This document shows positions 1-12,069 of a DNA stretch of 64,000 bases, in pieces; within the stretch, counting starts at the first letter, position 1; every line of letters starts with the position of its first letter. The stretch spans positions 23,374,001-23,438,000 of the forward strand of contig OZ316896.1 in NCBI GenBank assembly GCA_973895155.1. Direction: 5' to 3'. The translations under genes and the position numbers were made by a program. The notes below the pieces were generated by a model, which was not told where the DNA came from, made no database searches, and saw nothing but the letters and a program-made list of their open reading frames with translations. Source of the DNA: Marsupella aquatica. Taxonomy: Eukaryota > Marchantiophyta.

Positions 1-3000
1 ACGCTTCTCGAAAGAGTTTGCATATAAAATACAACTTAGTTACAGTTCACCTGCTTATGGTTTCGGCTACATCTCAAGCAAGATCACTTCATCTATAAAT
101 TCCCAATGTGATAACTATATGATCTTTTGTGGAACAAAGATCCACCTCGCAGCAAAATTTCTCCACCCTCCTCCTCGACCTCCCATAGTCTTCTCTATAT
201 CCCTCGAGATCAAGACTGGAAATACATAGATCGAAGAAATATCAAGGACATGGTCATATCGGAAGTTCGGACCAATCCGTACATGGTTGAGTGCAATGCT
301 TAAGTCGGCTACAATCAGTATGGAAGGTATCTGAGTTCTTTGTGTGTGCGACATTTGAGTTCTGATTTGAGACTGCCCATTCAATTCCAGGAGTTAGTCA
401 GAGAGTGCTGGTTAGTCGGGTGGAGTGTGGCAGTCTGAAAAGTTCCTCACTTGATTTGAGTTTTCAAGCCAAATGGGTACATTTCGGTGGCAAAATCCAA
501 ACATACCAGAGTAAGTAAAAAATGATTACCCCGAGGATTACTGTAGTTGTTACCACCATATTCATAACCCCCAACCTAGAAACCTTCGAGGTAAATGTAG
601 TAAAAAGTGTGATTCTCGATCACTCAGCTCATAGTTAATGACATAGAGCAACCCTATTCCAACTGGAAGAGGCCTGTTCCCGGTGTTTTCCTTTTGACCA
701 AGAAAATTGCACCACAACATATGAACTAGATTTTGCTTTAACCATGACATAAGTATCACCCTTGACAAGACTTCCTTTCCCCCGCAAGACTTTTTTTTCC
801 TCTTGGCCTGATGACAATTTTGTGCCTCTATGCCACACTTGCATTTCTTTGCCTCACCTTTGCATTTTTGTGCCATGCATGAGTATTGTCACACCAATGA
901 CACCATAGCTTCAATAATTGCATGGTGAGAATAACGTCATACAAAACATCGGCATTGGGTTGTCAAGCACATGGCCTCACATTTGTATTTATTAAACATC
1001 TAACGCAATCTACCTTCATTGACTTCTATTGTGATATTTTCTGTATACTGAATTTGCACACCCGATAACATCATCGCAATGGACGCATGGCCATAACAAC
1101 ACCATGGTCACAACAACTGCATGGATGAGAAAACAACATGGCTGCAATGACTGCATGACCACAATGACCCCATGGCTGCAACAATAACATGACTACAAGA
1201 ACCACATGGCCAACAACAACATAGCCACAACAATAATTGAATGTGCAGGCCCAGGCATTAGAACAACCACTTGGCTGCAATGGCCGCATGACCGTGATGC
1301 CAACATGGCACACTGACATATTAGATGCCTCAATTGCTGTAGCTTTCTGACCCCAAGCAGGGGTCCAATTACTTATTTTCTCCCTTGGTAGCCCTTGTCA
1401 CCCACTTTGAAACACACCTATTAGCTCCTTGCAATCACTTATGGATCTCAGATATGGTCCCTTACAGATCTCAACCATGGGGTTTAAATGGCCAAAAGAC
1501 AGTTTGAAAGATTAAATACAAAGATGAAATTTGATTCCCCCAATTCAAACGCCCACCAAAGTTGTCATATTCCAAATGCCACCATGACTTCTCATTCCCC
1601 CCATCTCATGGTTATTTATTCCCCCCTCTCCAGCCACCTGTGATTTGGCAGTTTGGGCCATTCCCACCACTTTTCATATCCCGGCCCCCTCTACCAGACT
1701 ATCTTTATCTCCTTGAAACCTCCAAGCCAGTAATTACCTCCCTCCCAAGTAGTTTGGCAATGTCTTGAGCCTATTTTATTATCCTTTTCCTCCACATTAG
1801 AGCACATTTTATAAAAATTTGGTTTAATTTTTTTGTCTGTTATCATGTAAGGATTGTCTAGTAATTTCTAGTCAATCTACCAGTCAAGATCCAGGATAGC
1901 TTTTAGAGGATGCAAAATTTAATTGATTCAGGATAGGATCCTGACAAGTTTAGAAGACGCAAAATCTATTTGTTTCTTGACATTAAAAAATATGAATATG
2001 AGCTGTGGACTAGTACTGGATTACATTGCTTGCCATTTTAGAATGAAAGTGGACCAATGTGTTTAGTTTAGAAGTTGAGAAAGATTTCAACTAACAACAA
2101 GTAGGAGCTCCAGCATAGGTGTGCATCTCAGGTACAGGGCATTTCCAACCCTTACTGAAAGGTCTTTACACTAACTGGGTAAGGCTTACCCTAATGACTT
2201 ATTAGACAAGCAGCAAAACATTAAAATTCTCACACAAGCCAATATTTTACACATGAAGTCATGCTACATGATTCTCACAGTGGATCAATGAATATCAATG
2301 ATTGAGAATGAATCCTTCTCTTGTTTCATTATCTTAATTGTTATCCAAGTTTGAATCTTGCGCTAAAGACTATGTGTTATCTGAGCATGTTAACAAGGCC
2401 CTTTCTTCATAGTCATTTATCAAGTGCTTTCAGCTGTCTCACGAGTGATATGGCACATTCCACAAATTCTAGCATTGATAAGAAATTCATTAGAAAGATC
2501 TGACGGATGTGAATGGGTGAAGTGAATTTTTTCAGAATTTTCTAGATTTGCAAGAGTCTCTAACTGGACCTAAAGAAGGGCGCTTTTTCACCTGGCTTGG
2601 ATGGGCCTAACACCAATATAATTTGAAATTCTGCACATCTTTCCTGGTACAATAAGAGCTTGATTGTATTTCTGCAAAAGTGGTATTCCACAGGAGTTAG
2701 AAGTGCGAATATGATACAATTACTCCGTAAATGATATCATCTAAGGAAGCAAATTATTTGCTACCTTTCGATGTTTGAATCTACCTCGGTTACGCGCATC
2801 TTTGCCAACTCCTTTGGTGATGACCGAGGAGCCCGTCTGCATAAGAATACGAACCTTTGGTATACAACTGGTCTGTTTGGCATAGACTGTAGTATGGAGG
2901 ATTTTGCGAGCAGACTGGCCAGGAATTTTAAGGTGGTGAATCGCGGCATGTTTAATTGATCGACTGCGGATCAGGAGGCCTTACACCGCGGTTGCGGGAT

Positions 3001-3262
3001 TTGGGATTGCATTTTGGTAATATAGGGTGTGGTGGATGGTGAGTTTCACGGCCTTGTACCGTAGTTTTCACCCTTGTGGTGCTCTTTCCTCTGTCGCTTC
3101 CTCTGTTGCTACGATTTGTGTCAACCGAAGGTTTCGTTTCTGCTTGTGATTGGACTTTGTGCTTTCTTTGTTATGACTTTGCGTTTGTGGCTGTCTATGC
3201 TTGTTTTGATAGCATAGAACTTAAGGAAGCGAATTGTCTTATTGTTCAGCCTGCAAGATTCA
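1..3262. other. AT-rich spacer, no recognised gene
   Basis: I see no gene here that I can name. Open frames are short (at most about 100 codons), lack recognisable motifs and occur on both strands. The stretch contains poly-T and poly-A runs and a CATGG/ACAAC-rich patch, annotated separately. The last 200 bases would be the promoter and 5' leader of the kinase-like gene starting at 3263, but I cannot point to a convincing TATA box. Confidence 0.5.
1071..1320. repeat. degenerate CATGG / ACAACA-rich repeat patch
   Basis: Short related words built from CATGG, CCATGG, ACAACAA and GCATGACC recur about every 12 to 24 bases across this patch. The units are too diverged to give a fixed period. It looks like a decayed minisatellite; an 82-codon minus-strand frame through it is a by-product of the repetition. 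Confidence 0.45.
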
Positions 3263-5360
3263 ATGGCGGGTTCTCAAGAAGACAGTATTCTGGACCTGCT
3301 TCGACCTACCATTCTTGACCAAGCAGATCTACGATACATTGCTGCGCAACTAGACTTCCACAAGGTCTCAGTACCTGCGTTGCTGATGTTTTCAGAGGAC
3401 AGACTCGAACGCCTCATTGATAAACTGTGTCCAGACGCATCTGAGGGAGCAAAATGTGGAGTCGAGGCGGCAGTTCTGCTTCGAAAGGAAAGCTCTACGC
3501 ATGGTAATTCCAACAGAATTTCACAGCAATATATTTCGTCTCAGTGTCTTCTGGTTCTGGTTTGATTTTTCGTTGAGTTTATTCCTCAGAACTCGCCTAA
3601 TTGGCTGCACCTAATTTGTTTTCTTTGCCGAAAAGTGATCAAGATATAGGGCATCATCGACAGCAGCTGTCGCTCTTGCTCTGGCATTTGTTTGGAAAGT
3701 ACTGTTGCAATAACAGGTGTCCTGTGTCTTCCTGCTTTGCCGAACCGATAAAGCATTTGTGCCGGAATCGTGCCAAATTTGTAGACTCCTTGCTCGAGTG
3801 ATTATTGGATGACTTTCCTGTTTTTCTCTTCCTCTTCAACACTTCGTGATTGGTGTGTACGCAGAGGGAGCGCGACTTTCAAAGAAGGCAAAACTTTCAA
3901 AGAAGGCAAAAGCTAATATTGAAGCTAGAGAGCGCTATTTTGGGAAACTGTTGGAACCACCTCCGACGCTCCCACGAAGTGCCCATGAACTCTCGGAGTT
4001 TTTGTCCCAGACACCAGTACCGCTCCCAATTCGCGATCTTGTAATTTTCAAGAAAATATGCTCTTCTGAGCTGGTGGAGCTTGATATTCCCGCAGCGGCG
4101 AAAAACTTGGCATCCTTCTGCGACAGTGTGTTCGGACAGATAATGCGTCGTTGTCCAGGCAATGAGGCCACCAGCTCACATGAATTGGCTAATCTCACTG
4201 GAGAGTTCATCTCATTATTAAATGAGGAGGCTCCAGCAAACGGAAAATTAAAAGGTTTGGTCTGGTTACTGGATTCACCCAATCCCCCGACTAGTACTGT
4301 AGCATCGCGACCACTAAAACCGCTATTAAGACCAGATTTTCAGCTGTTTGTGAGGGATTGTCTCATTCTCCGATGGGAGAATAACACAGACCCGGCACTT
4401 CGGCACGAGGCTGCGGTTGAGAACACCTCAAAATTAAAGGCATGGAGCCCTTTGTTCTATGCTAAGCTCCCTTATGTGATTGGTGGTGGCTCCGGTGGAA
4501 GGCAGTTTCAATGGCTGAAGCTCTATCCGCGAGGCAAGGAAATTGTTTCTGAAAGTATCTCACAACTCTATGACTTGAATATCTTGAGCGATGTAGCCAA
4601 GTTCCTACATAGCACCATTCGGATGCACTGTCTCCTACAGAAACTACAGGAAGAACTGGATAGTAACATCCCCTTGGCATTATATAAGCCAATAGCAAGA
4701 GGTGATGGTGGAGCAGTGACGATCTATCCTGACTGCGTGACGAAGGAAATCCCACGATTGAAGAAAGATAAGGTGACCGCGATAAAATGCCTGTATGAAA
4801 AAATCGATGGTTCCAGGTACCTGATCCAACTTATATCCGCCCGACCATCCAGGGCTAAAACAGTATTGCGACTACAACCTGTTGGTGACCCATCTGCAAA
4901 GCCTAAGGATTGCAAGGATTTAGTAAATGCCACGCATGACATGTTATGCGGCCTTGCGGACTTGCACATGAAAGGCTACACCCACAGGGACATAAGGTGG
5001 CCCAACGTTATCAAAGTAAATGATATGGGTGAATGGAAATGGGTGATCATAGACTTGGAAGCTGCTGGAGACGACAATGAAGTATGGGTTGGTGAGGACT
5101 TAACGGGTTGGGATGCGGAAACGTTGGAAGAAGACAATGACAAAAGGAAAAGATACACCAAGGGATCGGACATGTACCAACTCGGGAAACTTATAGCTGA
5201 ATGGCTCGATGACTTTTCTATGGGCGGTAAGGAAGAACGTCAATTGATGAGATCCCGGGCAAAACAAATGCAGCAGGAACGTCCAGCAGCAGCGAAGATG
5301 CTTGAGGATATCTGCAAGAAACGTTGCGAACGATGTCGCGTGTTTGGCACAAAGCTGTAG
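3263..5360 (+). CDS. two-exon protein-kinase-like protein (Crinkler/FunK1-like kinase fold)
   Basis: Exon 1 runs 3263-3503 and exon 2 3865-5360. The proposed intron has a GTAATT donor at 3504 and a pyrimidine/G-rich acceptor ending in CAG at 3864. Joining them restores one frame in phase 1 and gives about 578 residues. The C-terminal half looks like a protein kinase lobe: an AIK lysine near residue 388, HRDIRWPN near 454 (catalytic loop with D and N) and IDLE near 477 in place of DFG, so the metal-binding Asp is kept. HRDIRWPN-type loops are typical, in my knowledge, of kinase domains linked to Crinkler-type effectors and fungal FunK1 proteins rather than ordinary plant receptor kinases. Exon 1 encodes a short helical segment, possibly SAM-like, which I cannot assign firmly. 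The substrate is unknown. The next recognisable neighbour, a UVSSA-like relic, lies on the opposite strand. The start is the first ATG in good context in the frame; a further upstream exon is possible. Confidence 0.62.
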
Positions 5361-6731
5361 ACAGGATTCTGATACTCGTAGCAGTAACTCATTGGAAGGT
5401 GATCTGCTTTCCCTGAAATTCGTGTTCTTCCATATTTGTTGAGTTCTGTCAACTCGATTGCTGTTGATTGGCATCAACTGTCTCACCTTGGCAAAGAGGA
5501 GACTGCCCTATGTTTTTTCTTCTCCAAATCTTCATTGACAGACAGATGCAATAACAAAACCCAATTGTAGACTTCCGCAGGTTTCTGAAAGGAAGACCGG
5601 GAGTAAACTAAAGAGAGATATCGAAGACTTTACCTGGTGAGTTAAGGCAACTCATAGAAGAAGTTTTTCTTTATGGCATATCTGAATTTCAGGACTTGTG
5701 AGTCTCAAAATTTATCAGTCCGGCCCTGTGTTAATGACAAAGGACCGTCCTGAGATTTGCGTTGGTTGCCGAATACTATCCATCGTTTGAAAGTTTGGCA
5801 GTTGAATGAGAGGGGGCTTCGTTTTTGCGTCATATGAACTACGTTTTAAAGGGCAGAATGTACAGAAGAATTTCATGTAGTGTAGTTCCGTATTTGTTTT
5901 GACAGCTCGGTCTGATTATTTCATAGTAGATTGCTGTCAGGTTTTGGAAAGGAAGAAGTGAAGGCACACGCAACCATGCCTCTCAGATCAATCTCTTTGA
6001 AGACCATTATTGGGTTTAAATTGTCAGATTTCGTACATGATCTCACGACTTGCAGAGTGAGCGCGGCAGATATGTCAAAGATAGTTCAAAAGGATCTCAC
6101 AATGAAAAAAAGTATCTAATTGGCAAACGATGTAGGTATGCAGTAGTTCCTATTTGGGGGAAACTCTAGTAGTTGTAGCTTATTCTGCTAACTTCCCACT
6201 CAGTTTCCGATGCAAAGGGAGGATCTCCTGTTCGTTGACGATTGGGCCGGCGTGTGAAATAGCTCAAACCCATACCAAAGAGAGAATAAAGCTACGCTTA
6301 ACCGATTGATATTTTAAACTCTCCTGTGCCCTTCTTCGGTCCCGTGTGTCCTCATTCTTGATTGGGTCATTATTTGGCATCTTGTACTCTGTCCTTTCCG
6401 TTCCCAAGTGGCGGATTTTAGACTTAAAAATCACTCTATTCGACAATAATCAACGGAGAATTTACTTCATCATCCCAAACTACTGAATGTCTTTGGACCT
6501 CGTTGCTACTGTAAGTGCAGAGAAGTATATTAAAGTATGCTTACATGTGGAGCATAGAATAAGCTTGACAACTTCCATATTAGCTCACTGTTTCCCCTTT
6601 CGCAGCTTACCCATCTCAAGATGGAACTTTAAAAACTGTACCAGGACGTTCGCCTCGATGAGTTTCTACAGGCAGTGGTCCAGTTGACTACACAGATAAT
6701 CTTGAACCTTTTGAAGGACTCATGAAGACAA
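5361..6731. other. spacer downstream of the kinase-like gene
   Basis: Nothing recognisable. The first few hundred bases are presumably the 3' untranslated region of the kinase-like gene. Frames of 60-66 codons on both strands show no motif I know. Confidence 0.45.
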
Positions 6732-7830
6732 CTACTTCATTGTCCGATGATTGGGAAACGATTCACGGTAAGCTGCATCTTGATCCCTGGCTAGCTGACT
6801 AACAGTTGCATCCGTGACACGCCCATTCAGTAGCCTGCGAGCCAGCCTATCCTTCACCGTTGGTTTCTTTCGCAAGAGAGCGGTCAGCCCACCTCTTGGC
6901 TTTTCTGTACGAGAGTCAGCATTGCCCCCTTCCCCTTCACCAAAAGCCCCACTAGGAGCCTCACCAAATTCTCCTAATCTAATTTGAGCAGTAGCTGCTT
7001 CTCTTAAGCAGGCCTCGTTGTGCTCTCTAGTTCTTTTCGCTCTATGTCTCCGTGCCAGTGCCTTGGCTTGTTCGTCCATCTTCCTAACGTTCCCTATCGC
7101 CTGCTCCGCTAGCTCGACCGGGTCTAAGCTTTGATGACCTGTAAGGATGCCAGTTTCATCAGATTCGTCACCACCAGTTCCTGTCAACTGTCTCGCATTT
7201 TCTGTCTGGGGTCCAATTGCTGACTGCGCGTGCTTTACTTCTTCAGGAATAATATTTCCTTTCCTCGTCTCGCGCTCTTATAGGCCCATGGAGTGGGCAT
7301 TTTCGAAGATCTCTCCGTTGGCACAACCCTCCACTCCTCAAAGGAGCTCGACAAGGGCGAATTTCAACCTTTGGGGCTTTGTAGTACGATGCCCTTACGC
7401 TGATTTCCGCAATCTTCTCAGCAGGGATCATGACATCATAGTCAACCTTCCCCCAATGATTCTCATATTCCATCCCCCGTGAGTTGGCAGGGACGGCACT
7501 CTGACTGCCCCAAGTGTCCAGGAATGAGCCCCATGGCAACACCGGGGCTTCCTCCAGCAGATCTTGCTTGATACCCACTACGTCCATTTTCTCCGAATTG
7601 CTTTTGATTTCTTCACTCTCCACTGTAGTCGTATAGCCGGAGCTGGGGGCGTCAGCAGACAGGCTGCTTTCAACTGGAGGACTATGTGGAACAACTCCTA
7701 TGTCGGTCAATAGGTCTCCCTGTTCCCAAATTTTGACAACAAATTCCTCCCCAGTATCTCCCGCACCACTCCCCTCAATTCTCTGAATGCCCAGCCCCTT
7801 GCATTTGGCTCGAACTTGCAGTTGTCATCC
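6732..7830 (-). pseudogene. UVSSA-like C-terminal region (transcription-coupled repair), frameshifted
   Basis: Reading the minus strand from about 7830, the frame gives KCKGLGIQRIEG, then HWGKVDYDVMIPAEKIAEI, then a cysteine cluster CRAPLRSGGLCQRRDL followed by RKCPLHG. This matches the C-terminal zinc-binding (DUF2043) part of UVSSA, which helps RNA polymerase II and TFIIH in transcription-coupled repair. The conserved tail follows in a second frame from 7187 to 6732, ending in a basic helix RLARRLLNGRVTDATVSQLA and a RESFPN motif like the family's C-terminus. The two frames must be joined by a small indel near 7255, just after RDEE. No N-terminal VHS-like domain is visible upstream, so this is either a gene fragment or the last exon of a gene whose other exons I cannot see. 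The frame break argues for a pseudogene, unless it is an assembly error. Confidence 0.66.
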
Positions 7831-9267
7831 CTGAGTAACACTTTGTCTGCTTGGGTGTGTTATTGGCAGTGTATTTGAGATAATGTTCAGTACTACTTCT
7901 AAATGAATCGGGAAACCCTTTTCACCTGATTGGGAGGTGATGTGGGTCCTACAGAAGACTTTGTCTGCGTAATCTAGAAAGAGAGGATTCCTAACATTTG
8001 CAGTGCCGTGACCATTCGATTGAATGAATCCTTTAATTTCACCTGATGACCAAACTTCTTAAGAGCTATATTCTATGTGAGGCATCTTATGATGCTTTCG
8101 ATGGGCTTAGAATAGAAGCAATGGAGAAAATCTTAAATTCCTCAAAATTGTAAATCAGTCCCTGCTGTGCACGGTTCAATCACATCGTGGGATGACCCTC
8201 GTTAGGATCACGTGTGTTCGGTAGTTTGCCTTTTCCTTCCGACTCCCCCTAAGAACTCATTCGTACTGCTCGCAGATGCCAAGATTTCTACTACTAAAAC
8301 TAGATTACACACGGGCGTACACAATACATCAATCATGACACTCTACATAAATACCTCTTTTGTGCATTGTCATCTTTTGCACAACATCTTTTCCGTAATT
8401 GAAATCTTTTACATAACAACATCTGTTACTAAACGACATGCTTTGGGCAATGACATCTTTTCACTTAATGACATCTTCTGTGGAATGGGTTCCCAACCTG
8501 ATTGAGGGACATGAACTTGGGGATTGGTGATTGCTCTAAGCTGGACCTCCCCCAACCTGATTGAGGGACATGAACTTGGGGATTGGTGATTGCTCTAAGC
8601 TGGACCGCTTCACCATGGCTTCAGGCAATCTAAACACTGGCAGCTTGATGTCTTGTAAAGTCGCCCTCAGACAAAACAAATAGTCACCCTTAGACTCAAT
8701 ATCCACCGGACATGTATTTCACTCAGAGAACACTTCCAGCCAACCATTTTATTCGGGGCAAATTTGCCAAAATCATACCTAGAATGCAAATTCATATAAA
8801 TGTGAAAAATTGGGACCATTTGCAAACACAAATCCATGACCATTCACGATCTTAACTGAAATTTACATCATCGGGAAGATCGGACTGTAGGGATAAAGTC
8901 AGTAGTTGCAAAGGTCGGAGCTCCCATGCAAGGTAGACAGTGGTCACTTAGCCTCCCCTTGAAGCAATACGAAATGGCTGCGCTCAACTGAGGGACCTGA
9001 CAGGTGTAAGTAAACCTCAACGTGACTCATTGGGGGTGTCAACTTTTCGTGTAGATAGGGTAGGTTCCCACCAAAAGTTAGTGATAGTTAGCTTAGTGGG
9101 AGTTAACTATTATGAATTATAGAAAGTTAATTTTACAAATATTAACTATTCCCGACGTGTTCCAACCAGATTTTTGGCCTAACTCGGTTAGATCAATTTT
9201 TGTTTTTGTTTTTTACGAAGGGTGAAAAATGTAACATTACCGTCAATTCTATGGTAATTTACCGTGC
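7831..9267. other. spacer with short tandem duplications
   Basis: No gene recognised. The stretch holds a run of GACATCTTTT-like words around 8360-8480, a 59-bp tandem duplication at 8492-8608 (separate entry) and AT-rich DNA near 9060-9220. Confidence 0.45.
8492..8608. repeat. 59-bp perfect tandem duplication
   Basis: Two head-to-tail copies begin at 8492 and 8551, each starting CCCAACCTGATTGAGGGACA. They are identical for about 57 bases and differ only at the very end. Near-perfect identity in a decayed region implies a recent duplication. Confidence 0.9.
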
Positions 9268-9860
9268 TCACTCTCCCGTCTATCCTCCTTTGGTACCCCT
9301 TTGATGATAAATCTACGCGTATTTTGGATGTGACAAGTCACGAGCACGAGGCTGTATTGTGGCGAGAGAGTTCAGTGGATCATCGGCATTTCTCGTTGCT
9401 TTGTATCATTCTATAGCTCTCTCTCCCTCTGTCTCTCTAGAAAGAGAAATGGAATTGCAGAAAGGCAGGAATCGGATGTGACAAGTCACGAGCACGAGTT
9501 TGTATTGCGGCGAAGTAGAGTCAAGTGGATCCTCGGCGTTTCTCTCGATCGGAGGGAGGGATGGATGGGCGGACGGGCAGATGGGTGGACTGACTGACTG
9601 GTAAGCACTTCGTGTTTGGCGAGAATCATTCTCAGGCAATTCGAAGCAATTCCCCTAAATGTGTTTGTCGGTGTCCCGTTTTTTGCCTTGAAAACCGGAG
9701 GACGATCCACGATGGGTGTCCTGTTTCCATTTTGCAGCTGTATAGAGTCCGTGTATATTTGAAGCTCGCGTGATTGCTTGTTGTTGCTGTGCAGTACTGG
9801 TTGTTCGAGCTACCGCCACTCTCCCGCCTATCCTCCTTTGGTACCCCTTTGATGAGAACA
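9268..9860. repeat. shuffled direct duplications
   Basis: Two segments are duplicated in direct orientation. A block starting GGATGTGACAAGTCACGAGC occurs at about 9327-9394 and again at about 9474-9545. A block containing TATCCTCCTTTGGTACCCCT occurs near 9280 and again near 9830. Copies differ by a few bases. Between them lies a tetranucleotide-like G-rich stretch (9541-9602, GGATGGATGGGCGGACGGGC and similar). The arrangement suggests local segmental duplication rather than a mobile element; I see no terminal repeats. Confidence 0.75.
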
Positions 9861-10104
9861 GTGTTGTACTTGAGCAGTGTTGGAGGAGTGGGGTTCTGAG
9901 GAATTGGAGTGATCGACGAGTGCAAGATGCAAAATCTGTGCTGCTTGCCGGAGGGATTTGGTTACTGTTCAAAATCTGCTCTGAGGAAAGTGATTGTCTA
10001 TGTCTTCGTTAACCAATTGTGACATTTCTATTCGACAAGTGACAATTGTTTGAATGACTTGGTTGTTTTTGTGAGAAGTGTCGCAGCTGAAGCTATGGAA
10101 TCCA

Positions 10105-11036
10105 ATGCTTCAGGAAGATAAGGCGCAGAGGCTTCAGGCTTCAGAGGAAGCAAAACATGAGAAGAGGGCAATGGAGGAGAAATGAAAAAGCAAGCAATGC
10201 ACTCCGAGACGAAGAGAAAAACTTCAAGTAGAGGAACTGAAGGTGAGAGGTGCCGGGAAGTGCGTACTGCAAACAGCACAGGCCAGGCCAGACCGCTGGT
10301 AAGATGCGTTCCAATCTGCTCGGGGCAGGCACTCTCTCCTTTAGATCAGCAGTTTGAGTCCCGATTGTTTCAAAGGATAAACAGACAGCCGCAATGGTGG
10401 CTACCGCTATGCAAAAGAATGGGCGGCACCCATCTTCCTCATCTTTGTCGTCCAAGTTGCTGTCCATGAATGCAGAGCTTACTAGATTGCCTTCTTGGAA
10501 TGCAGAGTCTGCCAGGTTGCCGTCTTTAAATGTTGAGCCAGCTCGGTTGTCATCCTTGAATGTCCAGTGTACTGCTAAAAGTGGTCCTCAAATTTCAACT
10601 CATGCTTTTAGCTTGGGTAATAGACCTGCTGATGTGCAACAAGGAAGAATTGGTCATAGTGTGCCATGCAATGGAACACCTTGCTCCAGAGCAATTGAAA
10701 AGGAAGAAGATTTGGGGTCGATGTCTTATGACATTTCTCCTTACAATTAAAGGATCCTCAGATGATGAGTCGGAGGATGAGACAAGGCCTGCAAAACACA
10801 TTCCTTCCTGGGCCAGGAAAGAAAATTTGGAGCCTCATCTGCTCAAGCAGTTACACTAGACCCAAACGAGATATTCTCTGGTTGGAAAACCTGCAGCCTA
10901 AAAGAAGTCTTTGGAAAACAGGATCCAAGAAGATTGAGGACTTCGGTAAGCGCAGTGGTAGTGGAGACTGGTTCCGAGATCGAGTGTCTTGGAAGGAGGA
11001 GGTCCAGTACAAAATTGAGATGGGTTATGTCCAGCA
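10105..11036 (+). pseudogene. INCENP-like (WYRD-type) C-terminus with helix and IN-box, frameshifted
   Basis: Three plus-strand frames together give an INCENP-like C-terminus in the right order. First is a Glu/Lys/Arg-rich helix: EDKAQRLQASEEAKHEKRA from 10114, continuing out of frame as EKLQVEELKVR. Next are SYDISPY near 10720 and DDESEDE near 10764. The IN-box core is IPSWARKENLEPHLLKQL (about 10800-10855), then LDPNEIF and CSLKEVFG in the next frame, then DWFRDRVSWKEE (about 10969-11004). INCENP's IN-box binds and activates Aurora B in the chromosomal passenger complex, acting at centromeres and the spindle midzone. Frame changes are needed near 10186, 10740, 10857 and 10942, too many for a working exon, so I call it a pseudogene or decayed gene fragment. 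Just before the IN-box an approximately 11-residue motif (N-x-E-x-x-R-L-P/S-S) repeats three times. Real introns that absorb some of the shifts cannot be excluded. Confidence 0.6.
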
Positions 11037-12069
11037 CACAAATCCTAGCTTAGTACCATGTCGTCATTGGCTTTCGCTGTGAGTAGTTTAACTAATCGAC
11101 TTACCATAGCGGCAACAATCTCTAAAGCTTACAAAAAAATTCTGGGCAGTACACATGTGGCATTTACTGTCCAAAAGACTAATGTTGCTCAAATTTACTT
11201 TCTGCTGGCCAGGCTCAGCACTCATTTTTCCTGTAACATGTGGAGGAAAGGACCCTCTTTAACGCCAAGGTGTCTCACAATTTGACATCTGTGCTATGGG
11301 TTCCAGAGAATTTAATTTATTTTCCATGACTTAGTTGTTGTTCCCAGAGATTATAGTTGTGCACCCTAGTGGCATTGATTTACTCACAACGTGAGAATCG
11401 CTTGAAGGAGGGAGGTTGTAATTTAGGAACTACCCAAGAAAATTCATGAAGATTCAATTTGTCTCATATCCTGATCTCCATGGCTTTTTCCAAAATTCAG
11501 CTCCATGGGATTATGGTGTATATTGCAGAAGTCATTTGATGTGGACATGGACCAAGTCTTTGTATTACAGTCAATGTGCCTTGTCGGCAATCATCTTGAA
11601 TGTATTGCTGTGCATGCAGCCTGCCTGGAGGACTGCATGAGGTGAGTTCAAAGAGTCCCCCCAGACCACAATGATGAAAATGGTAGCGAGATGTGAGAAA
11701 CAGGGGAACTTGAGAGTGAAAAGTGGGACTGTGGAGTGAAAGCAATTACTGTCCAGAATTTTGTCTATATCCCACATACTTTTGAGAAAGCTAAACTCAT
11801 TGATCATAAACCAGTGTCATGGCACGTATCCTCTACTCGTTCTAAGGAAAAGTTGTATTTGCTGTGTGGCTGTGCAGGTTCAATATAATACTGACTTAGA
11901 GAAATGAGATGTCCACTGGTCGAAATCCGTATACTTAAAACAATGCTATAGCTGGGAGGTACTACCTTGAGATCACTCATATATCTCTGCTTTTGTTTAG
12001 AGTTCACTATAAATTAATCATAGTAAAGGATTCAATTCATGAGAATGTCACTGTTTGTACAGGAGGTAG
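11037..12069. other. spacer between INCENP-like relic and Harbinger transposase
   Basis: No recognisable gene. It probably contains the 5' non-coding end of the Harbinger-type element. I looked for a terminal inverted repeat with a TWA-type target duplication matching something downstream of 13477 and did not find a convincing pair by eye. Confidence 0.4.

Noticed and set aside
115-384. 89-codon minus-strand frame at the window start
   Set aside because: No recognisable motif or splice support; equal-length frames occur by chance in this region.
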